Positions 43,898 to 53,338 of a DNA stretch of 64,000 nucleotides are shown here, in pieces. A program made the translations under genes and the position numbers. Location: assembly GCF_900113805.1 (NCBI RefSeq), contig NZ_FOQT01000004.1, forward strand, positions 248,001 to 312,000, read 5' to 3'. The stretch's first letter is position 1. Every line of letters begins with the position of its first letter. Source of the stretch: Halpernia frigidisoli (GTDB lineage Bacteria > Bacteroidota > Bacteroidia > Flavobacteriales > Weeksellaceae). The notes below the pieces were generated by a model. That model worked only from the letters and a program-made list of their open reading frames with translations, had not been told where the DNA came from and ran no database searches.

Positions 43898-44750
43898 TTT
43901 TTTTTGTATGATTTTTATTTTTTTGGCTTTTTCCTGTAATAAAAAAGCAGAAAAGCCTGTAGATGACCCACATCGGGGTTACATAAAGATTGAAGCCGAC
44001 GAGTCTTTTAGTAGCGTTATACAGTCTCTTACGGAAGCTTACACAAATCAATATCCATCAACGAAAATTGATTTTGTAACAAAAAAGGAAGATCTCGGTT
44101 TTATGGATCTTTTAAACGGAAAAATCCGAGTTGCAGTAATGTCCCGGGAATTATCACCAGCCGAGAGAGCAGCTTTTGAAAAGAAATTTGAATGGCAGCC
44201 TGCTAAATTTGCAGGTGATGGAGTTGTATTTATTGTTCCTAAAAATTCAGAAAAAAGTTCAATAACTTACGAAGAGATTCAAAATGAATTAAATTCAGAA
44301 AAGAAAAATATCATATTTGATGGAACCAACAGTAGTAATTTAAATTTTGTGGCGCAAAATCTGGGTAAAAAACCATCAGAGCTTCAATTTTCAGTAATTT
44401 CAGGTAACACAAATCTTATTGAGCAACTTAATAAATTTCCTGATAAAATTGGTGTAATAAGTTTAAATACCATTAGCAGACCTTATGGAGCCGAAGCTGA
44501 GAAGTTACGTGGTTTAATAAAGATCCTTCCTGTGGTGAAAGATGGAAAGACCTATGAACCAAGTCTTCAAAATATCAAAAATATGTCTTATCCCTTTACA
44601 AGAATTTTATATTTTCTGACAAATGAACCTTATTATGGTTTGGGGAATGGATTTATAAGATTTTCTTGTACTCAAATAGGTCAAATTATTGTTGATAAAG
44701 AAGGTCTGCAACCATATAATACTTATAAAAGGGAAGTTCAGATGAAGTAA
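43887..44750 (+). CDS. PstS-like substrate-binding lipoprotein
   Basis: A 287-residue protein with a lipoprotein signal (MKNSFFCMIFIFLAFSC, Cys17) and a periplasmic-binding fold of the phosphate-binding type: GYIKIEADESFSSVIQSLTEAY, VAVMSRELSPAERAAF and the later YPFTRILYFLTNEPYYGLGNGFIRFSCTQIGQ. PstS proteins bind phosphate for the PstCAB transporter, but no pstC, pstA or pstB lies nearby; in Bacteroidota this orphan form follows the TonB genes. A phosphate role is family-based only. Confidence 0.85.
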   Translation: MKNSFFCMIFIFLAFSCNKKAEKPVDDPHRGYIKIEADESFSSVIQSLTEAYTNQYPSTKIDFVTKKEDLGFMDLLNGKIRVAVMSRELSPAERAAFEKKFEWQPAKFAGDGVVFIVPKNSEKSSITYEEIQNELNSEKKNIIFDGTNSSNLNFVAQNLGKKPSELQFSVISGNTNLIEQLNKFPDKIGVISLNTISRPYGAEAEKLRGLIKILPVVKDGKTYEPSLQNIKNMSYPFTRILYFLTNEPYYGLGNGFIRFSCTQIGQIIVDKEGLQPYNTYKREVQMK

Positions 44751-44826
44751 AAATTTTAAGAGTAGATTTATTTGGTCTAAAAATTGATTTTAAGCTGGTA
44801 GTATTATTTAATTTAAAAATTTTAAA

Positions 44827-46551
44827 ATGAAATATATAATGAATGTAACGAAGAAATCAGCGATAGGTATTGCTGCAGTATTTTTAGTAAATTTTTCTTT
44901 TGGACAGTCAATTGAACAGGGGATTGCAAGTGTAGATAGTCAGAAATATGCGAAAGCAAGAGATATCTACAATCAAATGATTACTCAGGCACCTACTGAA
45001 GCAGAAAATTATTTTTATTTAGGTGACACATATTTAACGCAATTTGAGCCAAATTTTGAAAAAGCATCTGAATATTTTAATAAAGGGGTGACTTTAGATA
45101 GAAAAGCTTATTTAAATAAAATTGGTTTAGCAACAGTAAAATTAGGTAAAGGTGATAAATCTGGGATTACAGATATCCAGGCCATAGTCTCAGACTCGAG
45201 AGAGAAAGATGCTGAAGTTTTGTATAGATCTGCAGAAGCATTAACTATGTTTGACGCGACGAGTGCGCCTGATCTTGCTATTGATTATTTAAATAAAGCG
45301 ATCGCGAGAGCTGATAGAAAAGGTGTTCCCGCATATTATTATTACACTTTAGGTGATGCTTACAGAATTAAAAAAATTCCTGGTGATGCTATGAATGCTT
45401 ATGATAAAGCTTCAGCAGTTGCTCAAAATAAAGCTTCAGTTTTCACAAGAATGGGAACATTATGGATGGCTGCAAAACAGTGGAAATTAGCAAAAGAAAA
45501 GATCGATCAGGCAATTGCCGTAGATCCAACATATGCTCCGGCTTACAGAGCTTTGGCAACTTATGATATATTTTATCAAAAAAACGCTGAGGCCAACGCT
45601 GCTTTAATTAATTATGCAAAATACGCAGATGAAGATCCTTCTACGCAGTTAGAAATTGCTAAATTGTATTTTACAACAGATGATTACGCTAACTCGAAAA
45701 TGACTTTAGATAAAGTTTTTGATAAAGTGGAAGATCCAATTAAATTTAAATTAAGAGCTTACTTATTGTACCAGGAAGCAAATTATGCAGGTGCAAAACA
45801 AGATCTTGATGTGTTCCTTCAAAAAGCTGAAAAAAGCAGAATTCTAGATGCTGATAAAGGTTTGTCAGGTTTAATTGATGCAGGTTTGGCTAAAACAGAA
45901 ACTGATCCAACTAAAAAAGCAGCATTACTTGCCAGTTCTGCTAAAAACGTTGCGGCTGCAGTTGCTGCCAAAGATGAAACATTAGACTGGAATTTAGAAC
46001 TTGCTAAAATTAACGGTACGGCGATGGCTGCCTCCAGTGTTGATGAAGGTGCAACTACCCCTGCAATTGAAGCTTTAAAAAAACAAGTACAGGCAAATCC
46101 TAAAGACACTGATATTTTATTCAAACTTGCAACAAGTTATCAAGAGGCAAAAAACTGGACAGGAGCAGTTCTAACTTGGCAGAAAATGAGTAATTTGATT
46201 CCAGATTGGGCTCCGGCATATTACAGTCAAGCGTATGCTTACCAGCAGGCAGAGAAAAATGATCTTGCGGCAAATTATTATCAAAAATATATTGACAAAG
46301 TGAAACCGGCTGAAGTTGAAGCTAATAAACAAACTTTATCATACGCTTATTTTGCGGTTGCTTTTTTCGATAAAGATTCTGATCTTGCAAAAGCAAAAGA
46401 GTATGCGGCAAAATCTGTTCAGTTAAATCCGAATTATGAAGATGCAGTAAAACTTAATGCGCAATTGAATGCTGGTGGTGCTTCCACAAGCGGTACAATG
46501 CAAAGTACAGATACTACTAAAAAAGCAATGGACTCTACTGTTGCTAAATAG
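44827..46551 (+). CDS. Exported tetratricopeptide repeat protein
   Basis: A 574-residue protein with a signal peptide (KKSAIGIAAVFLVNFSFGQ). From about residue 30 onward it is built of TPR helices: AKARDIYNQMITQAPTEAENYFYLGDTYL, ASEYFNKGVTLDRKAYLNKIGLA, KIDQAIAVDPTYAPAYRALATY and, near the end, PDWAPAYYSQAYAYQQAEKNDLAANYY. The tail is Ser/Thr-rich. TPR proteins mediate protein contacts; here the position after exbB-tonB and the PstS-like gene suggests a periplasmic partner of that system (inference). The ATG at 44827 and an in-frame ATG five codons on are both possible. Confidence 0.88.
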   Translation: MKYIMNVTKKSAIGIAAVFLVNFSFGQSIEQGIASVDSQKYAKARDIYNQMITQAPTEAENYFYLGDTYLTQFEPNFEKASEYFNKGVTLDRKAYLNKIGLATVKLGKGDKSGITDIQAIVSDSREKDAEVLYRSAEALTMFDATSAPDLAIDYLNKAIARADRKGVPAYYYYTLGDAYRIKKIPGDAMNAYDKASAVAQNKASVFTRMGTLWMAAKQWKLAKEKIDQAIAVDPTYAPAYRALATYDIFYQKNAEANAALINYAKYADEDPSTQLEIAKLYFTTDDYANSKMTLDKVFDKVEDPIKFKLRAYLLYQEANYAGAKQDLDVFLQKAEKSRILDADKGLSGLIDAGLAKTETDPTKKAALLASSAKNVAAAVAAKDETLDWNLELAKINGTAMAASSVDEGATTPAIEALKKQVQANPKDTDILFKLATSYQEAKNWTGAVLTWQKMSNLIPDWAPAYYSQAYAYQQAEKNDLAANYYQKYIDKVKPAEVEANKQTLSYAYFAVAFFDKDSDLAKAKEYAAKSVQLNPNYEDAVKLNAQLNAGGASTSGTMQSTDTTKKAMDSTVAK

Positions 46552-46568
46552 AACAATAAATTATTTTC

Positions 46569-46602
46569 AAAAAATCCCGGATTTTTATCCGGGATTTTTT
46601 TG
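46569..46602 (+). terminator. Terminator of the TPR gene
   Basis: A perfect 14-bp stem AAAAAATCCCGGAT/ATCCGGGATTTTTT with a TTTT loop (46569-46582 with 46587-46600), 17 bp after the stop. Confidence 0.93.
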
Positions 46603-46616
46603 TTTTATATTCTCAT

Positions 46617-46647
46617 TTTTAATTTTCTCAATCTATTCGTATCTTTG
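46617..46647 (+). promoter_or_regulatory. Promoter of prfA
   Basis: TTTT, 19 bp, then TATCTTTG (46640-46647). It lies 17 bp before the prfA ATG and directly follows the TPR gene terminator. Confidence 0.72.
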
Positions 46648-46664
46648 CAATCCAAGAAAAATTT

Positions 46665-47750
46665 ATGTCAAAATCACTTATACCAAAATTAGAAGCAATT
46701 AAACAACGTTACAATGAAGTAGCGGAATTAATTATTCAGCCTGACATTATTTCAGACCAAAAAAAATACTCCACATTAAATAAAGAATACAGCGATCTGG
46801 GAAAAATTGTGGCTGTGTTTGATCAATATCAGCAGGCTTTAACCACAATCGAAGAATCTGACGAAATCATTGCCGATGGATCTGATAAAGAATTCGTTGA
46901 AATGGCGAAGGCTGAAAAAAATGAATCTATAGAAAAGATTCCAGGTTTAGAAGATGAATTAAAAGTTTTACTCATTCCAAAAGATCCTACCGATGATAAA
47001 AACGTCATAGTGGAACTTCGTGCTGGAACTGGCGGTGACGAAGCCGCAATATTCGTTGAAGATGTTTATCGTGCTTATGCCATGTATTTTAAAACAAAAG
47101 GCTGGAAACATGAAATTACAGATTCAAGTGACGCATCAAAAGGCTACAAAGAATTAATCGTTCGCGTTGAAGGAACAGGCGTTTACGGAATTATGAAATT
47201 TGAATCCGGCGTTCATCGCGTTCAACGCGTTCCGGAAACCGAATCTCAGGGCAGAGTTCATACTTCCGCAATTACAGTCGCAGTTTTGCCCGAAGCCGAA
47301 GAAGTAGATTTTGAACTAAATCCTGCTGATGTAGAAATGCAGACTTCCCGTTCCGGTGGAGCAGGTGGGCAAAACGTAAATAAAGTAGAAACAAAAGTGC
47401 AGTTGACGCACAAACCGTCTGGAATGGTTGTAATTTGTCAACAAGCACGTTCTCAGCTTGCCAACCGTGAGTTAGCAATGGAAATGTTGCGTACTAAATT
47501 ATATGATATAGAATTACAAAAAGCAGTCGGAGACATCGCCGCCCAACGTAAAACAATGGTTTCTACGGGTGACAGATCTGCGAAAATCAAAACATACAAT
47601 TATCCGCAAGGTAGAGTGACCGATCACCGTGTTGGAAAATCTACTTATAATTTGGATGCTTACATGAACGGCGATATTCAGGAAATGATCGACGCTGTAA
47701 TTATGGCAGAAAATGCCGAAAAAATGAAGGGCGAGGAAGAAAGTGTTTAA
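46665..47750 (+). CDS. prfA: Peptide chain release factor 1
   Basis: Recognises UAA and UAG stop codons and releases the finished peptide. The 361-residue protein has the GGQ motif in [21 protein letters not shown] (about residue 226-246), the RF1-type [15 protein letters not shown] equivalent ([20 protein letters not shown]), and [22 protein letters not shown]1 rather than RF2 is favoured by length, by the start ([19 protein letters not shown]) and by the absence of a programmed frameshift. It is complete and alone in its transcription unit. Confidence 0.95.
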   Translation: MSKSLIPKLEAIKQRYNEVAELIIQPDIISDQKKYSTLNKEYSDLGKIVAVFDQYQQALTTIEESDEIIADGSDKEFVEMAKAEKNESIEKIPGLEDELKVLLIPKDPTDDKNVIVELRAGTGGDEAAIFVEDVYRAYAMYFKTKGWKHEITDSSDASKGYKELIVRVEGTGVYGIMKFESGVHRVQRVPETESQGRVHTSAITVAVLPEAEEVDFELNPADVEMQTSRSGGAGGQNVNKVETKVQLTHKPSGMVVICQQARSQLANRELAMEMLRTKLYDIELQKAVGDIAAQRKTMVSTGDRSAKIKTYNYPQGRVTDHRVGKSTYNLDAYMNGDIQEMIDAVIMAENAEKMKGEEESV

Positions 47751-47755
47751 TATTT

Positions 47756-47858
47756 GGGCGCCAATTTCCGTCTTCCGTTCCCGCTTTTTTAAGATTATAG
47801 CGGCGCCAAAGGCGCCGCTATAATCTTAAAAAGAGCTCCACTCAAGCCGGGGCGCGTC
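47756..47858. repeat. REP-like element with a perfect 22-bp hairpin
   Basis: The centre is a 22-bp perfect stem (47786-47807 with 47811-47832, loop AAA) whose top is GCGGCGCC/GGCGCCGC. The outer parts are GGGCGCCAATTTCCGTCTTC and GAGCTCCACTCAAGCCGGGG. The part ATTTCCGTCTTCCGTTCCC recurs at 21769-21787. It follows the prfA stop by 5 bp and probably also works as its terminator. Confidence 0.7.
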
Positions 47859-47939
47859 ACCATTTTTTTCCTTCGTGAAAAATTTAATTGGGTGAAATCA
47901 AAATTGTTTATCTTTAAACTAAAATTAAAACTCTTATTT

Positions 47940-48239
47940 ATGAAAAAGACATTTATTTCAGCACTACTTTTTAATCTTTTGCTAATGACTTCCTGCACAA
48001 AAGAAACCACCACTATAAACTCGACAGGAGATTCTACAACAACAGTAACAAAAATTGGAATTGACAATCCAAAAGTTGATTCAGCAAAAATAAAAGTCAA
48101 TAACGGAATTGACAAAACTGGTGATGCCTTAGAAAAAGGTGCCAAAGACGTAAAAGAAGGTTTAAAGAAAGTAACGGCAGACGCCGCAGCTGCAGTTGAA
48201 AGAGGTGCAAAAGATGTAAAGGAAGATGCAAAAAAATAA
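47940..48239 (+). CDS. Small lipoprotein with GAKDVKE repeats
   Basis: A 99-residue protein from the ATG at 47940, which gives a lipoprotein signal MKKTFISALLFNLLLMTSC; the longer open frame from 47892 lacks a reason to be used. The mature part is Thr-rich at first (TTTINSTGDSTTTVT), then helical with two copies of GAKDVKE (KGAKDVKEGLKKV, RGAKDVKEDAKK). It resembles small stress-type or YtxH-like amphipathic lipoproteins, but I recognise no family. Confidence 0.75.
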   Translation: MKKTFISALLFNLLLMTSCTKETTTINSTGDSTTTVTKIGIDNPKVDSAKIKVNNGIDKTGDALEKGAKDVKEGLKKVTADAAAAVERGAKDVKEDAKK

Positions 48240-48321
48240 AATTTTGTCTACAACTCGTTTTAGGTAAAAATTTTGCAATGAAATATTTATGTAATAAAAT
48301 ATAATTTTATTTAGTAATAAT

Positions 48322-48970
48322 TTAGATCAAATTGTTTTTAAAAAGTTCGAGGATTTTTTGCTGGTAGATAAATTTGCTCAAAATATTATTTTCATTTGGC
48401 AACTGCAACTTTCTAATAATATTACTCCTGTGGTTTTCTACCGTTTTCTCACTAATAAACAATTCTTTTGCAATATTTTTTGTGTTAAAATCTGAGGATA
48501 TTAAGCTTAATATTTTCTTTTCAGAACTACTAAGAAGTGCAATATTATGCACTTCTTTTTCATATTTTCCTTCCACTGTTTTTTCCTCTAAGCGCGGACT
48601 GAACCAATTCTCATTTTTCAAAATTTTTTCTATGCAAACTGCAATCTCTTCCAGCGCAAATTCTTTTAAAAGATAGCCGTTCACCCCCAAAGTTTTTGCC
48701 TTTTCATAGATGAATTTTTCATTATGCATTGTGTAAACGATCACTTTTATCCCGGGTTCTTCTTTCTTAATTTTCTAAAACTTCCAATCCGGAAAGTATG
48801 GGCATGTTAATATCCAAAATTTGAACATCTGGCTGCATTTTTTTGGCGTTCAAGTATGCAGATTCACCATCGGTGTAAGCACCAATAACTTCGTAACCAA
48901 TATCTTTTAGATAATTTTGCATTCCCAAAAGCGTCATCGAGTGGTCATCTGCAATAATAATTGTGTTCAT
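48322..48970 (-). pseudogene. LuxR-type response regulator gene with frameshift
   Basis: The first frame (ATG 48970) gives the receiver start MNTIIIADDHSMTLLGMQNYL and ILDINMPILSGLEVLEN with the phosphoacceptor Asp, then a TAA at 48767. The next frame continues KKEEPGIKVIVYTMHNEKF, then LGVNGYLLKE and a C-terminal LuxR helix-turn-helix (LSSSEKKILSLISSDFNTKNIAKELFISEKTVENHRSNI). Joining them needs two bases near GAAAATTAAG (about 48770-48780), which would restore GLEVLEN-IKKEEPG. It overlaps the kinase gene stop by one base. The partner kinase is also broken. Confidence 0.82.
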
Positions 48971-50934
48971 TAGTTAGCCATTTTTATTAGAATTTCAGTT
49001 CCGGAATCATCAGATTTTAAATCCAAATTTGCACTCATTGCCTGAGCTCGTTGTTTAATTCCCTGCAAACCGAAAGAATCTTTACTTTTTGTTTTCGACG
49101 CAACATCAAAACCTTCACCGTTGTCTTTTACACTTAAATGTAAAAAATTTTCATCACTTACTATTTTTATTTTTGCAATAGTTGCATTTCCGTGTTTCAA
49201 CGTGTTATTTAATGCTTCCTGAATAATTCGGTATAGATGCAATTCTTTATTTTTCTCAACTTTATTTTGGTAATTGATTTCTGTGGTTACGAATAAAGTA
49301 GTTTCATTCGAAAAATTTTCAGCCAGACTTTTCACGCTTTCTTCCAAACCAACTTTTTCTAAAATAACGGGATAGAGATTTCGGCTAATTTCCCGTACTT
49401 CTTCTATAATATTGGAAACAGATTCGCTTTTAATTTCTTTTTTACTTATGATCGAATTTTTTAAAGTTAACAAAGAATGGTTTACACTATCATGGAGTTC
49501 GTAAGCAATTCGGTTTCATTCAACTTCTACATTTTCCAATAAATCAAATGTAAACTGCTCATTTTTATTTTTTTCTTCAATTATTTTTCTTCGTTTAAGT
49601 TTATTTAAATATAACCAAACCGATAATATTAAAACTGCTAAAAAGAGAAGTAATGCAATGATGTTAAAATAGTTAGTTTGAATTTCGCTTTTTTGTGCTG
49701 CAATCTGTTTTTCGCGTTTTTCACTTTGATACTTTTTATCAAACTCAAATAATTTTCCGTCTGCATTTTGTTTTTGAACAATTTCCAAATATTTAATTTC
49801 CAGATCTCTAAACTTAATGGCGTTCTGATAGTTTTTATTTTTTAAAGCATCCTGATAAAGGAGATTATACATTGTTGCAGCTATCTGATGATCATCATTT
49901 TCAATGGAAATGTCTGCCAGTTCTTTGGTCCGTTTTGAGTTTTGTAAATAACCGTATTTATAAAAAAAAATTCTTTCTCCCGTTGTTTTATAATTTTCTA
50001 AAATTTGTTTATTATCTATTTTTTTAAAATAATCTATACCCAGTTCATTAAAAAATTTTGCAGAATCGTAATTTTTTTTCAGTATATATTTAAAGGTGTA
50101 AATATCATTGACGTACGCCTGTGTCATTTCTGAAGGATTTTTATATTTTTTAAATATCTGATCAGTTGGTACTATTAGGTTAAGGGTTTTTAGCGTATCG
50201 TGCTCAGTTTCAAAATTATTTAGGATATAATTCGCCCTTATTGCCAGATAATTGGCTGTATCTTTTCGAAGTAAAAATTCGTCACAAGCTTTTACATAAA
50301 ATTTTTCTGCCTCTTTGTAAGCGTAAAATGACAGATAGCAAGAGGCCAGATTATTATATAAAGAACCTAATCTACGATGATTATTATCCTGCTCTGCTTT
50401 TCTAATTAATTCAATAAATATCGGCACGGCTTTTTTGTATTCGCCAGTGTACGTGTAAGTTGTGCCTAGCAAATTTTGTGAATCCGTGTAAACATCGCTG
50501 TCAGGTGAGTATTTTGAAAATTCAATTGCTTTTTTTGCGTAGATAAGGGCGCTGTCCAGATTGTAGTTATATTGTAATTGTAAGCCGTTTAATAAATACA
50601 AATTTGCATAAAGAGTATCTTTTTTAACTGGATATTTCATTTTTATAAACTGTAATGTCTTGGCGTAAATGAAAGAATCCAAAGCATCCTGATCTATTAT
50701 TGTTTCTCCATATTTTATAAGTGTCTCCTCAGCATTTCTATATTCCTTTTTCTCAATATAATTTTTATAATTTTTCTCAAAAAATAAAACGTACTCTTTT
50801 TTATTTTGATAATTATCTTTAGAGCTTAAATATTTTAAAACTGCAGAATGTTCTTTATTATCAACGATTGGCTTTTTGTTACAGCTCCAGCTGCTGAAAC
50901 TGATAATAAATAGGACTATAATATATTTAAACAT
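48970..50934 (-). pseudogene. TPR-type sensor histidine kinase gene with in-frame TGA
   Basis: From the ATG at 50934 the frame encodes a lipoprotein-like signal (FKYIIVLFIISFSSWSC), several TPR units (YANLYLLNGLQLQYNYNLDSALIYAKKAIEFS and others) and a membrane helix (about 415-435, FNIIALLLFLAVLILSVWLYL). It then stops at TGA (49516-49518) between ENVEVE and NRIAYELHDSVNHSLLTLKN. The same frame continues to 48970 with the HisKA_3 H-box, EALNNTLKHGNA, DNGEGFD and FGLQGIKQRA. The stop replaces an Arg codon expected in E-R-x-R-I-A-x-E-L-H-D, so CGA to TGA is likely. Confidence 0.85.
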
Positions 50935-51348
50935 CTGGAAAATTTTGTCTAAAGTAATTATTTATTTCGTTCTTAAGTTATCTTTTTATTTAATAATGTT
51001 TTAGAAAATTGAGGGGCAGCCCCTATTGTATTGGCATTTCTTAATATTTAAATTTGTATCAGAATAAAAACAGAATTAGAAAATTTTTAAGAATTATGAA
51101 TTTTATCGATAAAAGTTGATTAGAAAATTTATTAATATTTCAAAATTCAAAAAATTACTTCAAACTAAACTTATAAATTCAGAAATAAAACACAAATGAT
51201 GAATTTAGGAAACGGAAATCTATATTTCCGTTTTTTTTTGCTTTTGAAGTAATAATTTAAATTAATTCAATATATATCTTACGATAAATATACTTTATCA
51301 GTTATTTTATTATTTTGTTAAAAAGATAAAAATGGGGGTGAATACCTA
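50935..51348. other. Long AT-rich intergenic region
   Basis: About 470 bp separate the kinase pseudogene from the metalloprotease. It holds a small GGGG/CCCC hairpin at 51012-51024 (GAGGGGCAGCCCC), a strong plus-strand terminator at 51210-51239 with no recognised gene before it, and the protease promoter. No ORF of coding quality was seen. Confidence 0.5.
51210..51239 (+). terminator. Orphan terminator
   Basis: Stem AACGGAAAT/ATTTCCGTT (51211-51219 with 51224-51232) followed by seven more T. The transcript it ends is unknown; a short leader or small RNA starting between 50.95 and 51.15 kb is possible. Confidence 0.7.
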
Positions 51349-51379
51349 TTGATTAAGTCCCATTTATTCTATATGTTTG
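51349..51379 (+). promoter_or_regulatory. Promoter of the metalloprotease gene
   Basis: TTG at 51349-51351, a 20-bp spacer, then TATGTTTG at 51372-51379, 24 bp before the ATG. This fits the Bacteroidota -33/-7 pattern. Confidence 0.7.
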
Positions 51380-51403
51380 CATTTAAATAAAAACTAGTTA
51401 ACT

Positions 51404-53236
51404 ATGAAAAAGTATTTACTACTTGTGCTTACAATCCTGATTTTTTCCTTTGCAGGTGCTCAGGAATATTGCGCGTTTGATCAAAATCAGGCAAAACTAG
51501 AAAGAGCAGATCCTGCTGTGAAAAAAGCACGTGAAGAAGCAGAGGCTAAATTAATGGCAATGGATATTCAAAAATTTCTGCGCGAGAATGGTCATGGTTC
51601 TAATCTTGGAAGAGCAGAAACTATTTATGAAATACCTGTAGTTGTTCATTTAATGAATGATGGCACTACGCCAATGAGAACTGATGCAGAAATTATCACC
51701 TGGATAGATAACTGTAATAAGTTTTACAGCACTACTTTCGGGGGTGCCTGGTACACAACTGCCCAAGGTGGAACTGTTATTCCATTCAAATTGGTTTTAG
51801 CAAAAAGATCGCCTTCATGTACTGCAACTACAGGTATAAACCAAATAAATGTAACAGCTACTTATCCTGTGTATTCAACTAAAGGACTAAACAGCTCGAA
51901 TTCAGATGGCGTTTCTGCAGATCAATTAAGAGCATTATCGAGATGGGATCCACAATCTTATTACAATATCTATGTTGTAAATACTTTTGACTCTGTCGCT
52001 TTGGCACAGACCGGTGGTTTACAAGGTTATGCGAGTTTTCCTACGAATCCGGATGCGTCTTACGATACCTTTATGAAAAAATCAGTCGTAATTAATACTA
52101 ATGATCCAACTACATTGCCTCATGAATTTGGGCATTCTTTAGGATTAAATCATCCATTTAATACGGGTAGCGAAACAGCTTGTCCTACTGTAACTTCTGG
52201 GGGATGCTCCGCAGATAATGATATGGTTTGTGACACGCCATCTACAAAAAGTCTTCTAGGAGTAAATCCATTACCATCAAATTCAGACACAAATCCTTGT
52301 GATGCAGCAGGTTGGAATAATGTGCAATATAATGTGATGAATTACACAAATTCTAATAGATTATTTACTCAAGGGCAAAAGGATAGAGGTTTAGCGATGT
52401 TCTTACAGAGCAGAAAAGGTCTTACAACTTCTTTGGGTGGCACAGCTCCGTCGGGTAATCCTACTACACTTGTTGCGGCATCTTGTACGCCAAATGCAAG
52501 CAATACAACAACTGGAAACTTTAATTTTGGACCTACTTTGGTTAAAATAGGAACTATTGATAATGCCTCGGAAGGAAGTAGCGTATCAAATGGAAATAAA
52601 ACGTATTACGATTATTCTGCTTTAACTTGCAGTAATACAAAATATTCAACAAATTTATCCTTAAGCCAAAATCCTCAGACTATCAGTCTGGCTTGTCTTA
52701 CAAATCAGAATACTTTTAATGTTTATATCGATTATAATAACGATGGTGTTTTCAATGAAACAAATGAAAAAGTTGTTACATCATTCGTTGTCGCTGCCAA
52801 TGCCACAGGAAATACTACTTTTACTATTCCGTCAAGTGGTGTAACATTAAACACAACTTTAAGAATGCGGGTTGTAGCTGGATATGTTAATTACATGAGC
52901 TGTTCTCAAAACGTTCAATATGGACAGATTGAAGATTATGCAGTCAATATTTCTAGTGCAACTTTAGCGGTTTCAAATGAAGTGGCTAACGATAAAAAAG
53001 TTTCAATTTATCCTAACCCGTCTAAAGATGGCGTATTTAGTATCAAACTTAATGATGCATCTTCAAATGAAGTTAAAGTTGAGATCGTTGATATGGCAGG
53101 AAGAGTTGTTTATCAAACTAAAGGATTAGTTAATAATAAGACTTTAAATATAAACTCCAAACTAACTAAAGGTACTTATATTGTGAAAGTGAATTCCGGT
53201 TCGAATGTATCAACAGAAAAATTAATTATTAAATAA
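51404..53236 (+). CDS. Secreted M43-type zinc metalloprotease with T9SS type A sorting domain
   Basis: A 610-residue secreted protease. Signal peptide MKKYLLLVLTILIFSFAGAQ; a propeptide-like stretch to about 75; the catalytic domain has HEFGHSLGLNH (H240, E241, H244, H250) and a Met-turn in YNVMNYTN, the pappalysin (M43) pattern. Residues about 395-510 form a GEVED domain (FNVYIDYNNDGVFNETNEKV, ending QIEDYAVNI). The last 75 residues are a type A sorting domain (VSIYPNPSKDGVFSIKL, ending GSNVSTEKLIIK). It is exported through Sec and T9SS and probably degrades proteins outside the cell. Confidence 0.93.
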   Translation: MKKYLLLVLTILIFSFAGAQEYCAFDQNQAKLERADPAVKKAREEAEAKLMAMDIQKFLRENGHGSNLGRAETIYEIPVVVHLMNDGTTPMRTDAEIITWIDNCNKFYSTTFGGAWYTTAQGGTVIPFKLVLAKRSPSCTATTGINQINVTATYPVYSTKGLNSSNSDGVSADQLRALSRWDPQSYYNIYVVNTFDSVALAQTGGLQGYASFPTNPDASYDTFMKKSVVINTNDPTTLPHEFGHSLGLNHPFNTGSETACPTVTSGGCSADNDMVCDTPSTKSLLGVNPLPSNSDTNPCDAAGWNNVQYNVMNYTNSNRLFTQGQKDRGLAMFLQSRKGLTTSLGGTAPSGNPTTLVAASCTPNASNTTTGNFNFGPTLVKIGTIDNASEGSSVSNGNKTYYDYSALTCSNTKYSTNLSLSQNPQTISLACLTNQNTFNVYIDYNNDGVFNETNEKVVTSFVVAANATGNTTFTIPSSGVTLNTTLRMRVVAGYVNYMSCSQNVQYGQIEDYAVNISSATLAVSNEVANDKKVSIYPNPSKDGVFSIKLNDASSNEVKVEIVDMAGRVVYQTKGLVNNKTLNINSKLTKGTYIVKVNSGSNVSTEKLIIK

Positions 53237-53259
53237 ATTAACTTAAAATATTTTTAAAT

Positions 53260-53294
53260 TTGGGTGATCTATTTTTAGATTACCCATTTTTTTT
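53260..53294 (+). terminator. Terminator of the metalloprotease gene
   Basis: Stem TGGGTGATCT/AGATTACCCA with one G-U pair (53261-53270 with 53277-53286) and a run of eight T. Confidence 0.88.
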
Positions 53295-53338
53295 AAAACT
53301 AATTAAATATGTAAATTGCCTATCTAATTAAAATAATT

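Noticed and set aside
49516-49518. Selenocysteine or other recoding of the TGA
   Set aside because: The aligned residue in the H-box region is Arg, not Cys, and there is no downstream stem-loop of a SECIS type that I can see. A C to T change is simpler.
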